Assembly: GCF_901709675.1 (NCBI RefSeq)
Contig: NC_051098.1
Location: 2,897,500 to 2,961,499 of the forward strand
Source: Syngnathus acus
Lineage: Eukaryota > Chordata > Actinopteri > Syngnathiformes > Syngnathidae
Direction: 5' to 3'
Length of the DNA stretch: 64,000 bases
This document shows, one piece after another, positions 1 through 11,014 of this stretch. The stretch's first letter is position 1. The number at the start of each line of letters is the position of its first letter. A program made the translations under genes and the position numbers. Below the pieces are notes generated by a model. It had not been told where the DNA came from. It ran no database searches and was given only the letters and a program-made list of their open reading frames with translations.

Positions 1-255
1 AGTTTATTTTATTTTTCATCTCAAGCTTACTGCTTTACTGTGTTCGTCATTTCGATAGATTTAAGGAACTGAACCATCAACGAAACAAACTCTTTCGGCG
101 AATCCTTCTGTATACTGAGCCTATATGAGAGCCTATTGAGTTGCGCTCATGCCATCTGTGTGTCTTTTGTATACCCGCTCTGTGGTATGGATACTGCTGG
201 GGCCTGAATTTCCCCACCCCTGGGGATCAATAAATGTTCAATCAATCAATTCAAA
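1..255 (+). repeat. LINE 3' UTR remnant with AATC tail
   Basis: The block ends with a fish LINE-like 3' signature: a run reading gaatttccccacccctggg, then ATCAATAAATG, then a short AATC-repeat tail near 232-250. No coding sequence is recognisable in it. The call rests only on resemblance of the 3' end to common teleost LINE tails; the element continues off the left edge. Confidence 0.4.
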
Positions 256-329
256 ACATTTCTGAAACACCCGTCCTTGTCCTGTTGGCTTCTTCAAGCC
301 GTGATCTTCAACTCTCAACTAGAGCGGTT

Positions 330-676
330 CGTAGCGGTTCCAAATCTGAGACCATGGTGCTCAGTCGGAAAAGGGTGGACACCCTCTCCGGGTTGGGGAT
401 GACGTCCTGCCCCAAGTGGAGGAGTTCAAGTATCTTGGAGTCTTGTTCACGAGCAAGGGCAGGATGAAGCAGTGCAGCATTTGCTGTGATGCGGACTCTG
501 CACCAGTCCGTTGTGGTGAAGAGGGAGCTGAGCCAAAAGATCTGGTTGATCTACACTCCTGCCCTCACTTATGCTCACAAGCTATGGGTCGTGACTGAAA
601 GAACAAGATCCCGGATACAAGCGGCCAAAATGAGCTTCCTCACGCAGGGTGTCCACGCTCTCCGTTAAAGATAGGG
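330..676 (+). pseudogene. Rex3/RTE reverse transcriptase fragment (decayed)
   Basis: Nucleotide similarity by eye to the better preserved Rex3 piece at 24306-24920: both share the stretch encoding YLGVLFTS, the VVVKRELSQK block, and the ELWVVTERTRSRIQAA block. Here the reading frame is broken several times, so only short frame pieces survive (for example 416-598 and 486-668). It corresponds to the C-terminal end of the RTE-type polyprotein after the RT catalytic core. It is a 5'-truncated, non-functional copy, and it ends abruptly where a pogo-type repeat begins at 677. Confidence 0.7.
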
Positions 677-794
677 TTTACGACGCAAAACCGCTTAGGT
701 CGAAAAAAGGCTTTAAATACTGCAAGTGAGACGTGTGTCGTAAACACGAAACAACGCAATTCAAGACCGTCGTGTACCGAGGACTCGCTGTATA
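677..794. repeat. T3-type pogo/Tigger terminal fragment
   Basis: This sequence matches two pieces of the T3 element, at 47567-47596 (cgcttaggtcgaaaaaagg) and 54096-54161 (gtaaacacgaaac, terminal GAGGAC). It ends in GAGGACTCGCTG followed by TA, the expected terminus plus TA target of this family. Only the right end of the element is present. Confidence 0.6.
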
Positions 795-796
795 TA

Positions 797-1170
<374 letters not shown>

Positions 1171-1757
1171 ATATACATACTTGGAGCACGGGGCTTTGTC
1201 TTCCCATATTTTCTTTTATTTATTTTCCTATTTATTCAAATAAAATTATTTAAATAAGTAAGAATGTTTTTACAAAGGTTTTTAAAAATACAAAGTGTTT
1301 AAAAAACAAGAAAGTGTATGAAACTACAATAAAGGTTAATAAAATTCTTGTGTAGATATTGTAACAATATACACTTATTTACATATATTCTTTATTTTCT
1401 TATTTATATAAATAAATAAGAATGTTTCTGAAAGTCAGTTTGACTTTAAAATTTTTACAAAAGTGTTTAAAAATACAAAAAAGTGTTTAAAAAACAATAA
1501 AGTGTATAAAACTACAATAAGTCTTGTGTGGATATACGATTAAACGTAAGTTTTTCAACATACGATGTGAAATTTGATCAAAGATTTGACTCATCCGAAG
1601 TAATTCCCAACATACGACGTCATCATGGTTAGCCCGCTAGACGGCAGCACGTCGGAATGACGTCAGCGTCCCAAGAAGGCTAACGCAAAGAGTAGTAGGG
1701 GTGAAAAAAGGAAGAAGGTGATGATTTCCTTCCAATTGAAACAAGAGCTCAGAAAAC

Positions 1758-1946
1758 ATGAGCGCAGAGTGTGTGTGTGTGATCATTAAGCAGAAGGAAG
1801 CCCTCAAAGCTGTCAAGCCATCCAAGGGGCTCATCATCATCTCTAAACGTCGCAGCCCTACCATGGAAGAGATGGAACGCCTTTTGCTTGTATGGATAAA
1901 GGACAAGAAGATTGCTGGCGAAACGATCACTGAAACGATCATGTGA
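1758..1946 (+). pseudogene. Tigger/pogo transposase fragment
   Basis: A 62-residue open frame whose centre (SPTMEEMERLLLVWIKD) resembles the junction between the N-terminal helix-turn-helix and the CENP-B type DNA-binding domain of Tigger/TIGD transposases. Full-length members are over 500 residues and carry a DDE catalytic core, none of which is present. The fragment lies inside the Tigger-type element 1183-2774. It is a relic. Confidence 0.5.
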
Positions 1947-2360
1947 GAAGGCAAACGCCATATATTGTGTTTTGTTAACGTTATGTAAATTGAACTATAA
2001 TAAAAAATTTAAAATAGAAAAAAATGTATGAAATATAAAAATAAAAAAAAAGCTGTTAAGTGTAAGTTCACATACTGTAAGTTAAGTATGTATCTCTATG
2101 TGTCTCTAAGGTACAGTGGCAAAAAAAAACCTTTGGATTATTTCTTTGTAATTTATTTCTTTTTACATCTCTCTGATATAAAAGAGATACTCGATTGGTA
2201 CTCGCGGGTACAACAGCTATTCGGTGACGCCCCCTGACTAGTTGCCGTAATGTTGGGAAGCGATGCGACCTTGTAATTTACTAGTCGTACTAAAACGTAC
2301 TGAAACATTTTGGCAGAGCACTGTGTACAACCAGTATGGATCAACAAATTCATCAATTGA

Positions 2361-2457
2361 TCCATATATAAGGCGCTCTGCATTATAAGGCGCACTGTGT
2401 TTTTTTTTAGTAAAATGTAAGTTTTTAGGTGCGCCTAATAGTGCGGAAAATACGGTA
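2361..2457. repeat. MITE fragment of the TATAAGGCGC type
   Basis: Contains TATAAGGCGC twice and ends GTGCGCCTAATAGTGCGGAAAATACGGTA-like sequence, a common teleost short inverted-repeat element end. A related family copy is at 6390-6581. Boundaries are approximate. Confidence 0.45.
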
Positions 2458-2462
2458 CTTAT

Positions 2463-2655
2463 GTATTATTATTATTATTATTATTATTAATTAATTAATG
2501 TATTTAATTTATTTATTTCTAATTGTTGGTTTATTTTTTGTTTGTTTGTTGTATGGACTTATGTGGCACTTTAGAGTGTTATTTGTTTTGTTTTTTGTTT
2601 TTCTTTTTTGTTTTGGATGTTCGAAATAAAGATATCAATCAATCAATCAATCATT
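2463..2655 (+). repeat. (ATT)n repeat followed by LINE-like 3' tail
   Basis: An ATT repeat (2464-2490) is followed by T-rich sequence and by TTCGAAATAAAGATATC with an ATCA repeat tail (2617-2653). The same TTCGAAATAA plus tetranucleotide tail recurs at 7828-7871, suggesting the 3' end of a dispersed LINE family. Confidence 0.45.
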
Positions 2656-2921
2656 GTTTTTTTTGGGCTGTGGAACAAATTAAATGAATCACAGTGTATT
2701 CTTACAGAAATATTTGATCCAACATACGAAGTAGGTCCCGGAAGTAATCAAATTCATATGTAGAGGTTTGACTGTAGATTCGTCAAGTCAGACCTTTTCC
2801 AATTCCAATTGGTTTTTTGTTACACCTCTAAAAAAACCTGTATTTTGTTCATGAAACATGTTTTAGGGTGTGACTCGATGTCAAAGCAAATATAAATATC
2901 CATGTGTACAAGCATGCTCAC

Positions 2922-3069
2922 CTCTCGAAAGCTCAGTTTACCATCAAAGTCCTCATCCACCTCTTTGATCATGTTCTTAAGGCCCAGGTGAGTCTGTGGA
3001 GCACCAAGCTTCTCCATCATCAGCTTGAGCTCCATTAGGTCGATAAATCCATCTTTACCAGTGTCATAC
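2922..3069 (-). CDS. efhd1: efhd1 exon 2 (paired EF-hands)
   Basis: An internal coding exon of 148 bp. On the minus strand it begins after a CCAG acceptor with G completing the split codon left by exon 1 (CG|G, Arg), then reads YDTGKDGFIDLMEL. It ends at CGAGAG followed by a GTGAGC donor (GT at 2921-2920). The first EF-hand loop runs DTGKDGFIDLME, and the second, DEDFDGKLSFRE, ends exactly at the exon boundary. Between them, KLMMEKLGAPQTHLGLK is a hallmark of the EFHD1/EFHD2 (mitocalcin/swiprosin) family, Ca2+-binding proteins linked to mitochondria and actin. DFDGKLSF fits EFHD1 better than EFHD2. The downstream exons (rest of the EF-hand module and C-terminal coiled coil) are outside the window. 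Confidence 0.93.
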
Positions 3070-3070
3070 C

Positions 3071-3370
3071 TGGAAAGCACAAGTCAGTTTTGTTTGTGAA
3101 GCTGAACCTGAAGTCCAGTACAAAATTTGACAAAAACAATAAAAACTACACAAATGAAATTGGCCGAATGGTTATCAATTTTGGACACAAATTGCTTGTG
3201 AGTCATTCCATACAGGACAACAACAGTTCAACCTAAAATGAGATCATTATTCTGAAGATGAAGCATTTTAGTGATTTGGAAGGCAAAGAAAAGGTGTGTG
3301 TGAGACTGGGGATGACTGCAAGGTTACAGACTTGTTGGTGTCAAGGTAAGTGTAGAAACTTGTAGGACCG
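3071..3370. other. Intron sequence, nothing recognised
   Basis: Ordinary AT-rich intron sequence next to efhd1 exon 2. I see no open frame, repeat or motif that I can name. Confidence 0.6.
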
Positions 3371-3585
3371 GGGGGTATTCCAGAAAGCAAGTTATGTGAA
3401 AACTCTGAGTAAGTTACCCTAGAAATGAGGGAATGAGGGTTATCCGTTCCAGAAAGAGAGCTAACTTGAACTCTGGGTCAGTTCCTGTGGTAACTTACTC
3501 TGTGAACATAACCTGCTCGCTGGCAAGTTTACTATAAGAGACCCAGAGTTTCAATCTCCCTCCCACACAAAGAAAGCAGTTAATC

Positions 3586-3732
3586 ATGGATTGGCCGTTA
3601 ATTCAAAATCCGATCGACATGGAAGCCGTAATAATTCGAAACGCTTTATGTCGCGACAGAATAGTCTCATCCAGATTAGATGTTTCATCATTTCTAGAAG
3701 AATATCTTTTCGAACGCTACTGCTTTCTTTGA
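3586..3732 (+). pseudogene. PIF/Harbinger (HARBI1-like) transposase N-terminus
   Basis: A 48-residue open frame beginning MDWPLIQNPID and containing FLEEYLFERY. The pattern NPID...R..L.R.R...D.......EYL.ERY is typical of the N-terminus of teleost HARBI1-like transposases, which normally run 300-400 residues with a DDE nuclease core. A TGA follows ERYCFL and the nuclease core is absent. The frame is too short for standard ORF calling and was read directly. Confidence 0.6.
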
Positions 3733-4320
3733 ACAGTATCATTTCTCTCAATAACCTTCGCTGGCCGTGGGATACCTGATGGTGTGCGGGCATCATGAGT
3801 TCGATTCCCACACACCCCGAACGAGCACTAATATCAGAGCAACCTTAATGCATAGCACTATGTTTTTTTGCAAATGGCATTTTCTTTATAATATCGGGGA
3901 TGCAGAGCATTACTTTTTTTCTGTTGGCTGAGCAGAACTCGGCGTTTGTTTTAAAATAGTATTTTAATGAGTGTTGGCTACAGCGTCACATTTTAAATGA
4001 CTACAATAGGTATAAAACATAATTGCATTTGTGTCAAGTATTAATCCACAAAGTGTAGAATTAACTGAGAGGATGTTGGAAAACATTTTGTTTGGGGTTT
4101 AAACTATTTGAAGTAGGCACTGAATTCATATTTTAATTTAAAGTAATACTGCCCTGGTTAAACAGCGTGAGTCCATTTAAAATAATTAAATTAAAATCAA
4201 AGTGAGGTGCAATCACAGCCTAGCAAAACATGCCTTACCTCTTTGACTAATGTTTTTATGTTTCATTTTGAGCTGCTTCCAAGTCATTTCTTTATCCTGT
4301 TGAATTGCACCTAAATGAAA
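3733..4320. other. Interior of the Harbinger element, no coding sequence
   Basis: AT-rich, non-coding interior. TACATTTTAAATGAC-like and poly-A stretches are present but I recognise nothing specific. Confidence 0.5.
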
Positions 4321-4746
4321 ATCAAGTCAAGTCAAGTCAAGTCAAGTCAAGTCAAGTCAAGTCAAGTTTATTTGTATAGCCCTAAATCATAAGCGGTCTT
4401 AAAGGGCTTCACATAGACAAACAATTGACAATTATTCTCAAAGCATCCCCTGATCTTAAGCTCTCAAAAGGGCAAGGAAAAACTAAAAAAAAAACAACCA
4501 GGGGAAAAATGAGAAACCTTGAGAAGGGACCACAGATGGAAGGATCCCCCTTTCAGGATCACCAGGCTGCAATGGATGCAGAGAGGGCACATAAAATACA
4601 TAATATGAAAATCAATAAAAAAGTGGATGTCCAAGTCAAAGCGATGAGCTGCCGGATGTGCCCTCGATTGTCCTGGCAGTGTCTTCGAGGAGGGTAATCC
4701 GCTGCAGTTCCCTCATCCTGAATTGGTCCACGAGAATCCAGATAGA
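4321..4746 (-). repeat. LINE-A 3' UTR fragment
   Basis: An antisense copy of the LINE-A 3' end. It begins with about nine tandem GTCAA units (the inverted TTGAC tail), followed by TTTATTTGTATAGCCCTAAATC and the UTR seen in sense orientation at 32100-32556 (block CCAGGCTGCAATGGATGCAGA in inverted form). The element is 5'-truncated inside the UTR, so there is no coding sequence. Confidence 0.85.
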
Positions 4747-5214
4747 AAATAAGATTTCATTCCGACTTAAATTCATAACTATAGGCTATGCTACGACCTT
4801 ATGGTTAGATGTTACATCTATGAAATAGTACATTCAAACTTGCGCATCGAGCAGCAATTTCCTCCCATGACGTCTCTCTCTTCTTCGCTACTGCAGCCGT
4901 ATTAAATTTGCGGCAAAAAAATACGTTCATACTCGCCGTAGGCCTGCGTAACGACCTCCAATAAAATAAAATAAGGTGATCTGTTTTTCCGCAGTTGTCA
5001 TGGTGACTCGTGGTATCGGTGCTCGATTGATAATGGCTTTTTGTAGGAGTTGTGCACGCGCGTAACTCCAGGTGAACATACTCAGAGTTGATTGAACTAA
5101 CTCAGATCACCTTTTCTGGAACCGAATACTCAGTCTCTCCCATCTCAGAGTAAGTTAACTCAGAGTTCAGGGATAGACTCAGAGTATGTTGAACCTGCTT
5201 TCTGGAATACACCC
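4747..5214. other. Right part of the Harbinger element
   Basis: Non-coding sequence leading into subterminal inverted repeats (AACTCAGA / TCTGAGTT motifs at 5075-5175) and the right terminus. Confidence 0.5.
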
Positions 5215-5400
5215 ATGTGATTCAGGTTTTATATGTCTCCTTGCTGCAACACACCTGATTCAAATGATCAGGACCCTTATCCAGCTTCTGCAGACCTCGC
5301 TGATTATCTGATCATTTGAATCAGGTGTGGTGCCCCAGAGAGACATATGAATCATGCAGGATACCGGACCCCGAGGACCGGAAGTGGTGACCCTACTTGT
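5215..5400. repeat. Palindromic MITE
   Basis: Contains the inverted pair CACACCTGATTCAAATGATCA (5251-5271) and CTGATCATTTGAATCAGGTG (5308-5328) and ends in GGACCCCGAGGACCGGAAG, a sequence common at the end of a teleost MITE. Exact borders are not resolved. Confidence 0.5.
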
Positions 5401-5440
5401 TGGATGTTAGGTGCAAGAGAGTTTGTGTAAGAGTGATTTA

Positions 5441-5600
5441 GTCTAGTTTTTGAGAAAATAGCTTTTCCAGAATTTTTGAGAACTGTTGCAGCAATGATAT
5501 TGGCCTGTGGTTAGTACTAAATAAATGTTTGTCTCCCGTTTTGTAGATTGGGACAACTTTTGTTGGAGAAATACCAGTTTTGAAAGATTGGTTGCAAATG
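5441..5600 (-). pseudogene. LINE reverse transcriptase fragment (fingers region)
   Basis: A continuous minus-strand frame of about 53 codons without an initiating Met. It contains SPTKVVPIYKTGDK, RPISLLQQFSKILEKLF and SQKLD. This is the conserved RT block around motif 0/1 of non-LTR retrotransposons, where T.V.PI.K.GDK...NYRPISLL..FSKILEK is typical. No catalytic Asp region is present. It belongs to a LINE family different from LINE-A, B or C in this window. The open frame over 53 codons suggests a fairly recent fragment. Confidence 0.7.
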
Positions 5601-5897
5601 TGTGTAAACGGTTAGACTATATATTCTATAATATGTTTTTTTAGTATCATAGCGATGTTAAAGCAGTCATTGGACTTTTATGTTTTAATATTTACACAAT
5701 ATTTAATATTTCAGTTTTATTTACAGCCATAAGGAACATGATATGGGGTTAATCTTTATACATTTACTGGTTTCGTGTTTATTTGTTGGATCAGGAAATT
5801 CTTATGGACAATGTGAGTAAAATAATGATTTAATTAATTTGTGATGTGTTATTTTATCCATTAAAATATTTTTGTCTGATTTAAAATATTCAATAAA
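5601..5897. other. Intron sequence, nothing recognised
   Basis: AT-rich sequence without identifiable features. Confidence 0.5.
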
Positions 5898-6375
5898 TTT
5901 TCTCCTTTCCAGCCAGAGAGGTGACATTCCATGTCCCAAGAGCCAGCTTCTGCAGCCGGGGATCAGACCGCCAAGGTCCCTGCCTTTGGCCGCCGCCCAG
6001 CTTGCACTGCACCCGACCCCTTTGGCCCCTCCCACAGGTGGTGAGCCCATGGGAAGGGGGACCCACGTTTCCTTTTCGGGCTGTGCCCGGCCGGGCCCCA
6101 TGGGCGAAGGCCCGGCCACCAGACGCTCGCCTTCGAGCCCCGCCTCCAGGCCTGGCTCCAGAGGGGGGCCCCGGTGACCCGCGTCCGGGCGAGGGAAATC
6201 TGTGTCCATATATCTTTTTCATCATAAGGGGCTTTTTGAGCCGTGCTTTGTCTGGCCCCTCACCTAGGACCCGTTTGCCATGGGTGACCCTACCAGGGGC
6301 ATGAAGCCCCAGACAACATGGCTCCTAGGATCATAGGGGCACGCAAACCCCTCCACCACGATAAGGCGACGACTC
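5898..6375 (-). pseudogene. Rex3/RTE 5' region with first endonuclease motif
   Basis: The GC-rich block is the antisense 5' portion of a Rex3-like RTE element. Near its inner end the minus-strand frame reads LALGTWNVTSLAGKE, the N-terminal motif of the apurinic-type endonuclease (the Asn of WNV is the first catalytic-core residue). It then runs into unrelated sequence and stops. Everything downstream (rest of endonuclease, RT) is missing. The plus-strand frames here are shadows caused by high GC content. Confidence 0.65.
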
Positions 6376-6389
6376 ACGGCGGGGAGAAA

Positions 6390-6581
6390 GACATGTTAAA
6401 GTGTGTTATTAAAACTTTAAAAAGGCTTTCTGTGTACCGTCTTTCTTTGTAAATAAATCGCGTGCACATGCGGCTTATAGTACGGTGCGGCTTATTCATG
6501 ATAAAAACAAAAATGTTTGCGATTTTTTGCTGGTGCGGCTTATAGTCAGGTGCGGCTAATACTCCGGAAATAACGGTAATT
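6390..6581. repeat. MITE with GCGGCTTATAGT repeats
   Basis: Contains TGCGGCTTATAGT (6469-6481) and TGCGGCTTATAGTCAGG (6533-6549) and ends ACTCCGGAAATAACGGTA, the terminus of a common short teleost DNA element. The left border is uncertain. Confidence 0.5.
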
Positions 6582-7242
6582 AGTGTTCCGCTGTACACGT
6601 AATTGCACCCAGAAATACAACTCACGTGCATGTAAATGGTCAAAATGGTAGCAGACAACTCAATCGGGGCCAGGAAAAAAGGGGGCATTAATATCATTAG
6701 TAACTACAGAGTCTTCATGGAGCCAAAGAGGTTCCGTCACTTGGAATGACATGTCCATGAGACACAAAACCCCCTTTCTTTGGTTTCCTTTTCAGGGATG
6801 CCAGGGGCCCACAAAGCACACAGAGGGCCCATATTCCCATGCAATCTTCCACTAACAGCCACACATCAGTGTCCTGTGACATCAAATGCTTATTACCAAA
6901 GAGTTTATTTGAGGAATATGCCTAATTACCTTGATAACAGTCTTGATGTTTTGTTTTGCTTTACTTTGCCATTGTTTTTATGACTGTATACTGTTGCCTA
7001 GAAGAGGCTGTAGTGAAACTCATTGTTTTCCTTTGTCCTTGCTAATTATAGATGGCTGAGCCTTTGGAACGATGACACTCTTTCTCAGCAAATGTATTTC
7101 ACTGTTGCAACCATCCAGTTCAGTTAATGTTTATGTTTTGCTAAAACTATACACAATCAGGTCCCAATTGAAGGAAAAAGCAAAAAAAAATATTTAGCAA
7201 GTACAAGGATTAATTCTAAATGCAAAAAGGAAAACAGACTCA
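6582..7242. other. Intron sequence, nothing recognised
   Basis: No open frame or repeat that I can support. Confidence 0.6.
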
Positions 7243-7607
7243 TCCATCCATTTTCCATACCGCTTTTCTCCATAGGGGTCGCGGGCGTGCTGGAGCCTAT
7301 CCTAGCAGTTATCGGGCAGCAGGCCACCCTGAACTGGTTGCCAGACAATCCCAGGGCACACGGAGACGAACAACCATTCGCACTCACACTCGCACCAATG
7401 GGCAATTTTGAGTGCTCAATCGGCCTACTATGCACGTATTTGGAATATAGGAGGAAACCGGAGTACCTGGAGACAACTCACGAAGGCACGGGGAGAACAT
7501 GCAAACTCCACACAAGGAAGGCCTGAGGTGGAATCGAATCCGCAACTTCTGAAGTGTGAGGCGGACGTGCTAACCAGTGCGCGTCACCGTGTCGCAGGAA
7601 CCAGACT
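7243..7607 (-). mobile_element. tRNA-derived SINE, minus orientation
   Basis: The left side has CATCCATCCATTTTCCATAC (the inverted ATGGATGG tail) and the right side holds the tRNA-like head in inverted form: B box as GGAATCGAATCC (consensus GGTTCGANTCC) and the A-box region GTGCTAACCA. The same family occurs at 19242, 35713, 35925, 39548 and 39826. The GATG-type tail is shared with Rex3, so Rex3/RTE machinery probably mobilised it (inference). Confidence 0.8.
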
Positions 7608-8136
7608 GTTGAGGAAAAATAGGTCACTGGGTGGTGGCTGTCCCATGAGAATGTGTGCGTGTACCATTTCTGGGATCAGTGCAGCCAAATGAGTGAAGCT
7701 AAATGCATTCAAGACAAAAGTAACTTAATTACCTTAAAGTTTTGAAACTAAATTGTATGCAGTGGGAAAACTATGCCTACTCTGTTTCAACATGAACTCC
7801 CTGGATGGTCCACATTCTTTAAATCATGTTCGAAATAAGGATTCTTTCATTCATTCATTCATTCATTCATTATGAACGCAAGAGCAATTCAGTAGAAAAC
7901 AAAACAATAAAACCAGTCTTCTGAAGAACAGTCATCATCATTTGACTAACCACCAGCGTAAAGCTTGAGGGCAAAGCAAATTAGCACCAGTACATTGGGG
8001 TTTAAACTCTGAATGTTTAATCCCCGGATCAAATGTTCATCTCACTAACCCCATTTCTAAAATAGCCTCAAAATATTGTGTAGATGAATGTGGTAATGCA
8101 AAGCATTTTTTTACTACATTTTGTACATTTAAGATC
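7608..8136. other. Intron sequence with ATTC repeat
   Basis: Contains TTCGAAATAAGGATTC followed by an ATTC repeat (7846-7871) that resembles a LINE 3' tail. Otherwise nothing is recognised. Confidence 0.5.
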
Positions 8137-8318
8137 AATTAGACGGGTGTGACTTCATCTACAATCAGGTTCAGGTTCTTCTTGGGTTCTGTTAGTGACA
8201 CTTGATGCCATGTGCATTTTTAGAACCAATTAGACGGGTGTGACTTCATCTACAATCAGGTTCAGTTTATTCTTAGGTTCTGTTCGTGACACTTGATGCT
8301 ATGTGCATTTTTAGAACC
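8137..8318. repeat. 91-bp tandem duplication
   Basis: Two adjacent copies starting AATTAGACGGGTGTGACTTC at 8137 and 8228, each ending GTGCATTTTTAGAACCA. They differ at a handful of positions. Confidence 0.9.
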
Positions 8319-8389
8319 AAAACTGAACTTTCATTTAAAAAGCCGAACGGTTGAACTCCACACCTACATACACTGTGTATCTGTTAGCT
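8319..8389. other. Left flank and target duplication of a hAT
   Basis: Ends with TGTTAGCT (8382-8389), duplicated at 9266-9273 on the other side of the hAT. Confidence 0.85.
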
Positions 8390-9265
8390 CAGGGGTCCGC
8401 AACCCCCGGTCCATGGACCGGCCCTGGGGCCGTGGATCACTTGGTACCAGGTCGCCAAGCCGCACAGGAAAAAAAAAAAAAAGCATTTTTTTTATTTTTT
8501 TTATTGACGATCAATTCATTCTGGTCAAGACGCTCGTCCCGGTCACGTGATATGTTTTCCGAGTCGAGCCAGCAAAAGTGAGTGAGAATTTATTTTGAAA
8601 AATATAAAGAATTTATAAAAAAAAAGTCACTGTGTCCCTTGACACAAGACGCTCGTCTCGGTCACGTGACATGTCACCCCAGTCGAGCACGCGAGGAAAG
8701 CAAAAATGAGCAAGAAACAGAGAAGTTTGGAAAGCTTCTTCGGAAAGGGAAAAAAGCCCAATGAGGAGACTGAAGAAGAAGAGGCTACCACTTCTAAGAA
8801 AAGGAAAGCTGCATTTAAAAGAACTTTTCTGGAGTCGTACTTAAAATATGGATTTATCGCCACAGGTGACTCTGAGGCACCGAGCGTACTCGGCCTATGT
8901 GGCGACAGGCTAGCTAACGAGGCAATGAAGCTGCTTCGGCACATGGAGACCAAGCATCCTGCATTAACAGACAAACCTTAACCACTTTGGGTGTCATTGT
9001 TTCCGATTAAGTCTAGATGGGGCCGGCTTGTTTCTGAGAAAGCTCAGTGCTCCCACTAATTCAACGTAATGGTGAGTTTTATTTTTATGTCGTTTATACT
9101 TGTTTTTATGCCAGTCATATCATTATATTTCATCGTATTTATATATTTATCATACATGTATTATTTATTTATATAAATTTATTATTTATTTATTTAAAGG
9201 CCTGTCCGCAAAAATATTTTTGACGCGTAACCGGTCCGTGGCGCAAAAAAGGTTGGGGACCACTG
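8390..9265 (+). mobile_element. hAT element, ZBED-like family, copy 1
   Basis: An 876-bp element with 15-bp-class inverted ends: CAGGGGTCCGCAACC left and GGTTGGGGACCACTG right (two left-end mismatches against the family form CAGTGGTCCCCAACC). It has a perfect 8-bp duplication TGTTAGCT. It carries only the first part of a transposase (8706-8981). Another full copy is at 10905-11820 and a truncated one at 23524. Confidence 0.93.
8706..8981 (+). pseudogene. hAT transposase N-terminus with BED-like finger
   Basis: A 91-residue frame starting MSKKQRSLESFFGKG. It contains an acidic and lysine-rich linker, then YLKYGFIATGDSEAPS and LANEAMKLLRHMETKHPAL. This matches the BED zinc finger region of ZBED5-type (Buster-related) hAT transposases: the His pair H-METK-H remains, but of the expected C-x2-C only the second Cys (LCG) survives, here and in the second copy. 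Full transposases exceed 500 residues; the catalytic part has been deleted. The element therefore depends on another copy for movement. Confidence 0.6.
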
Positions 9266-9273
9266 TGTTAGCT

Positions 9274-10650
9274 GATTGTATGCATCACTCATGAAGTGTT
9301 CTAACAAACTGATCAATGTGGAGTTTTCTTTCTCATTTGCAACAATGTTTCATCACCAAGGCTTAATTTAGAGGCAAAGGAATTTTCTCAGCACAAACAA
9401 TATCCTATTTTATCAGACGAAGTTTTTTTTTTTTTTTTTTATTGTACTGCCATGTGACTGTTCAAAGGTTACTGACATTATTTTAACCTTGAACAGCACT
9501 TTCAATTGAATGTTTCTATCACTATAGACCAGATTATTTAAAAAAAAGTAGAATCCAAAACATGCTCAGAATTATGGATTGATAAATACTCTTGCCATTG
9601 TCTATTACTTACATTTTCATCAGGTGATTCATGTTGGTATGTGACTAGCGAAGCTTTCCAAAGCACACCCAGTACAGTACTAGTACTGTTCACTATTAAT
9701 AATTAAACCGTACTGGCGAAGCATTACAGGTGTTTGCACATGTCAAAACACTGTCAACTTCTGTCACTCCTCTTTTACCCCTTTCCTACTCTTATGGTTG
9801 CAGAATGTACAAGAAGCAATGGAGTTCAGTTTTAAATTCTATAGTAAACATTGAGGCTGGGCGATTCATAACTTTTCATTGATGTTAAGTCTGAGGCTAC
9901 GTTCACAGTGCAGCTCAATTCAGATTTTTTTTTTTCCACGTATGCGACCTGCTTAAGTTCAATTTAAAAAAAAATTCAAAATCCACAATCACATGTCATC
10001 AGAGATCGGATACGTATCCATGTTTTTGCAATGTGACAATTCACATGCAGAATTTAATATTTACAATTGATCAGCCATGATAAAAAAAACACAATAACAT
10101 GCGGAAATCGCACTTGTATTTATTAATCTGAAAAACGTGAAAAGCGTGGATGTACTTGTGTGAATAATGTTGATATACATAAATCCCTCCCCATAGACAT
10201 TCTATTAGTCACGTCAGTCGTGCAGCTCGCGACTCAACCACAATGGTACCCCCCAAAAGATTTGGCACCTTTTTGGGGGGTTAACACCAACAGTGTTTGA
10301 ACTATTTGCTGCACAAGACATTTTGAAATTCAGGGGCTGTCGATTGTTTAGAAAAAGGAACCAAAATTCGACCATTTCAAGCAGTCAGTCTATGTCAATA
10401 GAGCTCAAATATTCATAGACCCTCTACTCAATATTTACCGTAGTGTCTAATTTTTTCCGCCATGTTCAATTTTATTAAATTTATTTGCATGTCCTTCACT
10501 ATTTCAGAATTATGTAGTATAGGTCGTATTAAGTGTTGTGCCTAGCTTACAACACTTTTGAGGCTGTCAAATTTGAGTCATCCCGCGATGCATGAGAAAC
10601 AAAATACTGGATGAAAATCATCAAATTAAAAATGAGGTCATATCTAAAAA
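9274..10650. other. Intron sequence, possible MITE at 9890-10080
   Basis: Mostly AT-rich with no open frames. The stretch from AGGCTACGTTCACAGTGCAG (9894) onward resembles the end of a teleost short DNA element, but no matching second end was found. The rest shows nothing I can name. Confidence 0.45.
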
Positions 10651-10904
10651 TACAGGACTGTCTCAGAAAATTTTAATATTGTGATAAAGTTCTTTATTTT
10701 CTGTAATGCAATAAAAAAACAAAAATGTCATACATTCTGGATTCATTATAAATCAACCAAAATATTGCAAGCCTTTTATTATTTTAATATTGCTGATTAT
10801 GGCATACAGCTTTAGAAAACTCACATATTCGATCTCAAAATATTAGAATATCGTGAAAAAGTATACTAGTATGGTATTCAACTAATCACTTGAATGGTCT
10901 AATT

Positions 10905-10982
10905 CAGTGGTCCCCAACCACCGGGCCGTGGACCGGTACCGGTCCGTGGGTCACTTGGTACCGGGCCGCGGAGCCGCACAGG

Positions 10983-11014
<32 letters not shown>

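Larger units (their letters stand above)
1183..2774 (+). mobile_element. Degenerate pogo/Tigger-type DNA transposon
   Basis: The right end reads as the inverted form of CAGTCAAACCTCTACATATG and is followed by TA at 2775-2776, a Tigger-like terminus with TA target. Inside are a transposase fragment (1758-1946) and an AT-rich stretch in which about 170 bp is roughly duplicated (1202-1370 against 1388-1550). Repeated motifs of the type CATACGACGT (1557-1640, 2702) look like decayed internal copies of the terminus. The left terminus is not visible, so the start is approximate. Confidence 0.55.
3371..5214 (+). mobile_element. PIF/Harbinger-type element, non-autonomous
   Basis: The ends are inverted repeats: GGGGGTATTCCAGAAAGCA at 3371 and TGCTTTCTGGAATACACCC at the right (5196-5214). 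Subterminal copies of aactctgagtaagtta occur in both orientations. A Harbinger transposase N-terminus lies inside at 3586. A LINE-A 3' fragment (4321-4746) was inserted later. A second inverted-repeat MITE follows directly at 5215. Confidence 0.7.

Noticed and set aside
4321-4370. GTCAA repeats as a telomere-like or regulatory array
   Set aside because: They are the inverted TTGAC tail of LINE-A.
5802-6304. Overlapping proline-rich frames on both strands
   Set aside because: Shadows of the GC-rich Rex3 5' region; only the minus-strand LGTWNVTSLAGKE block is meaningful.
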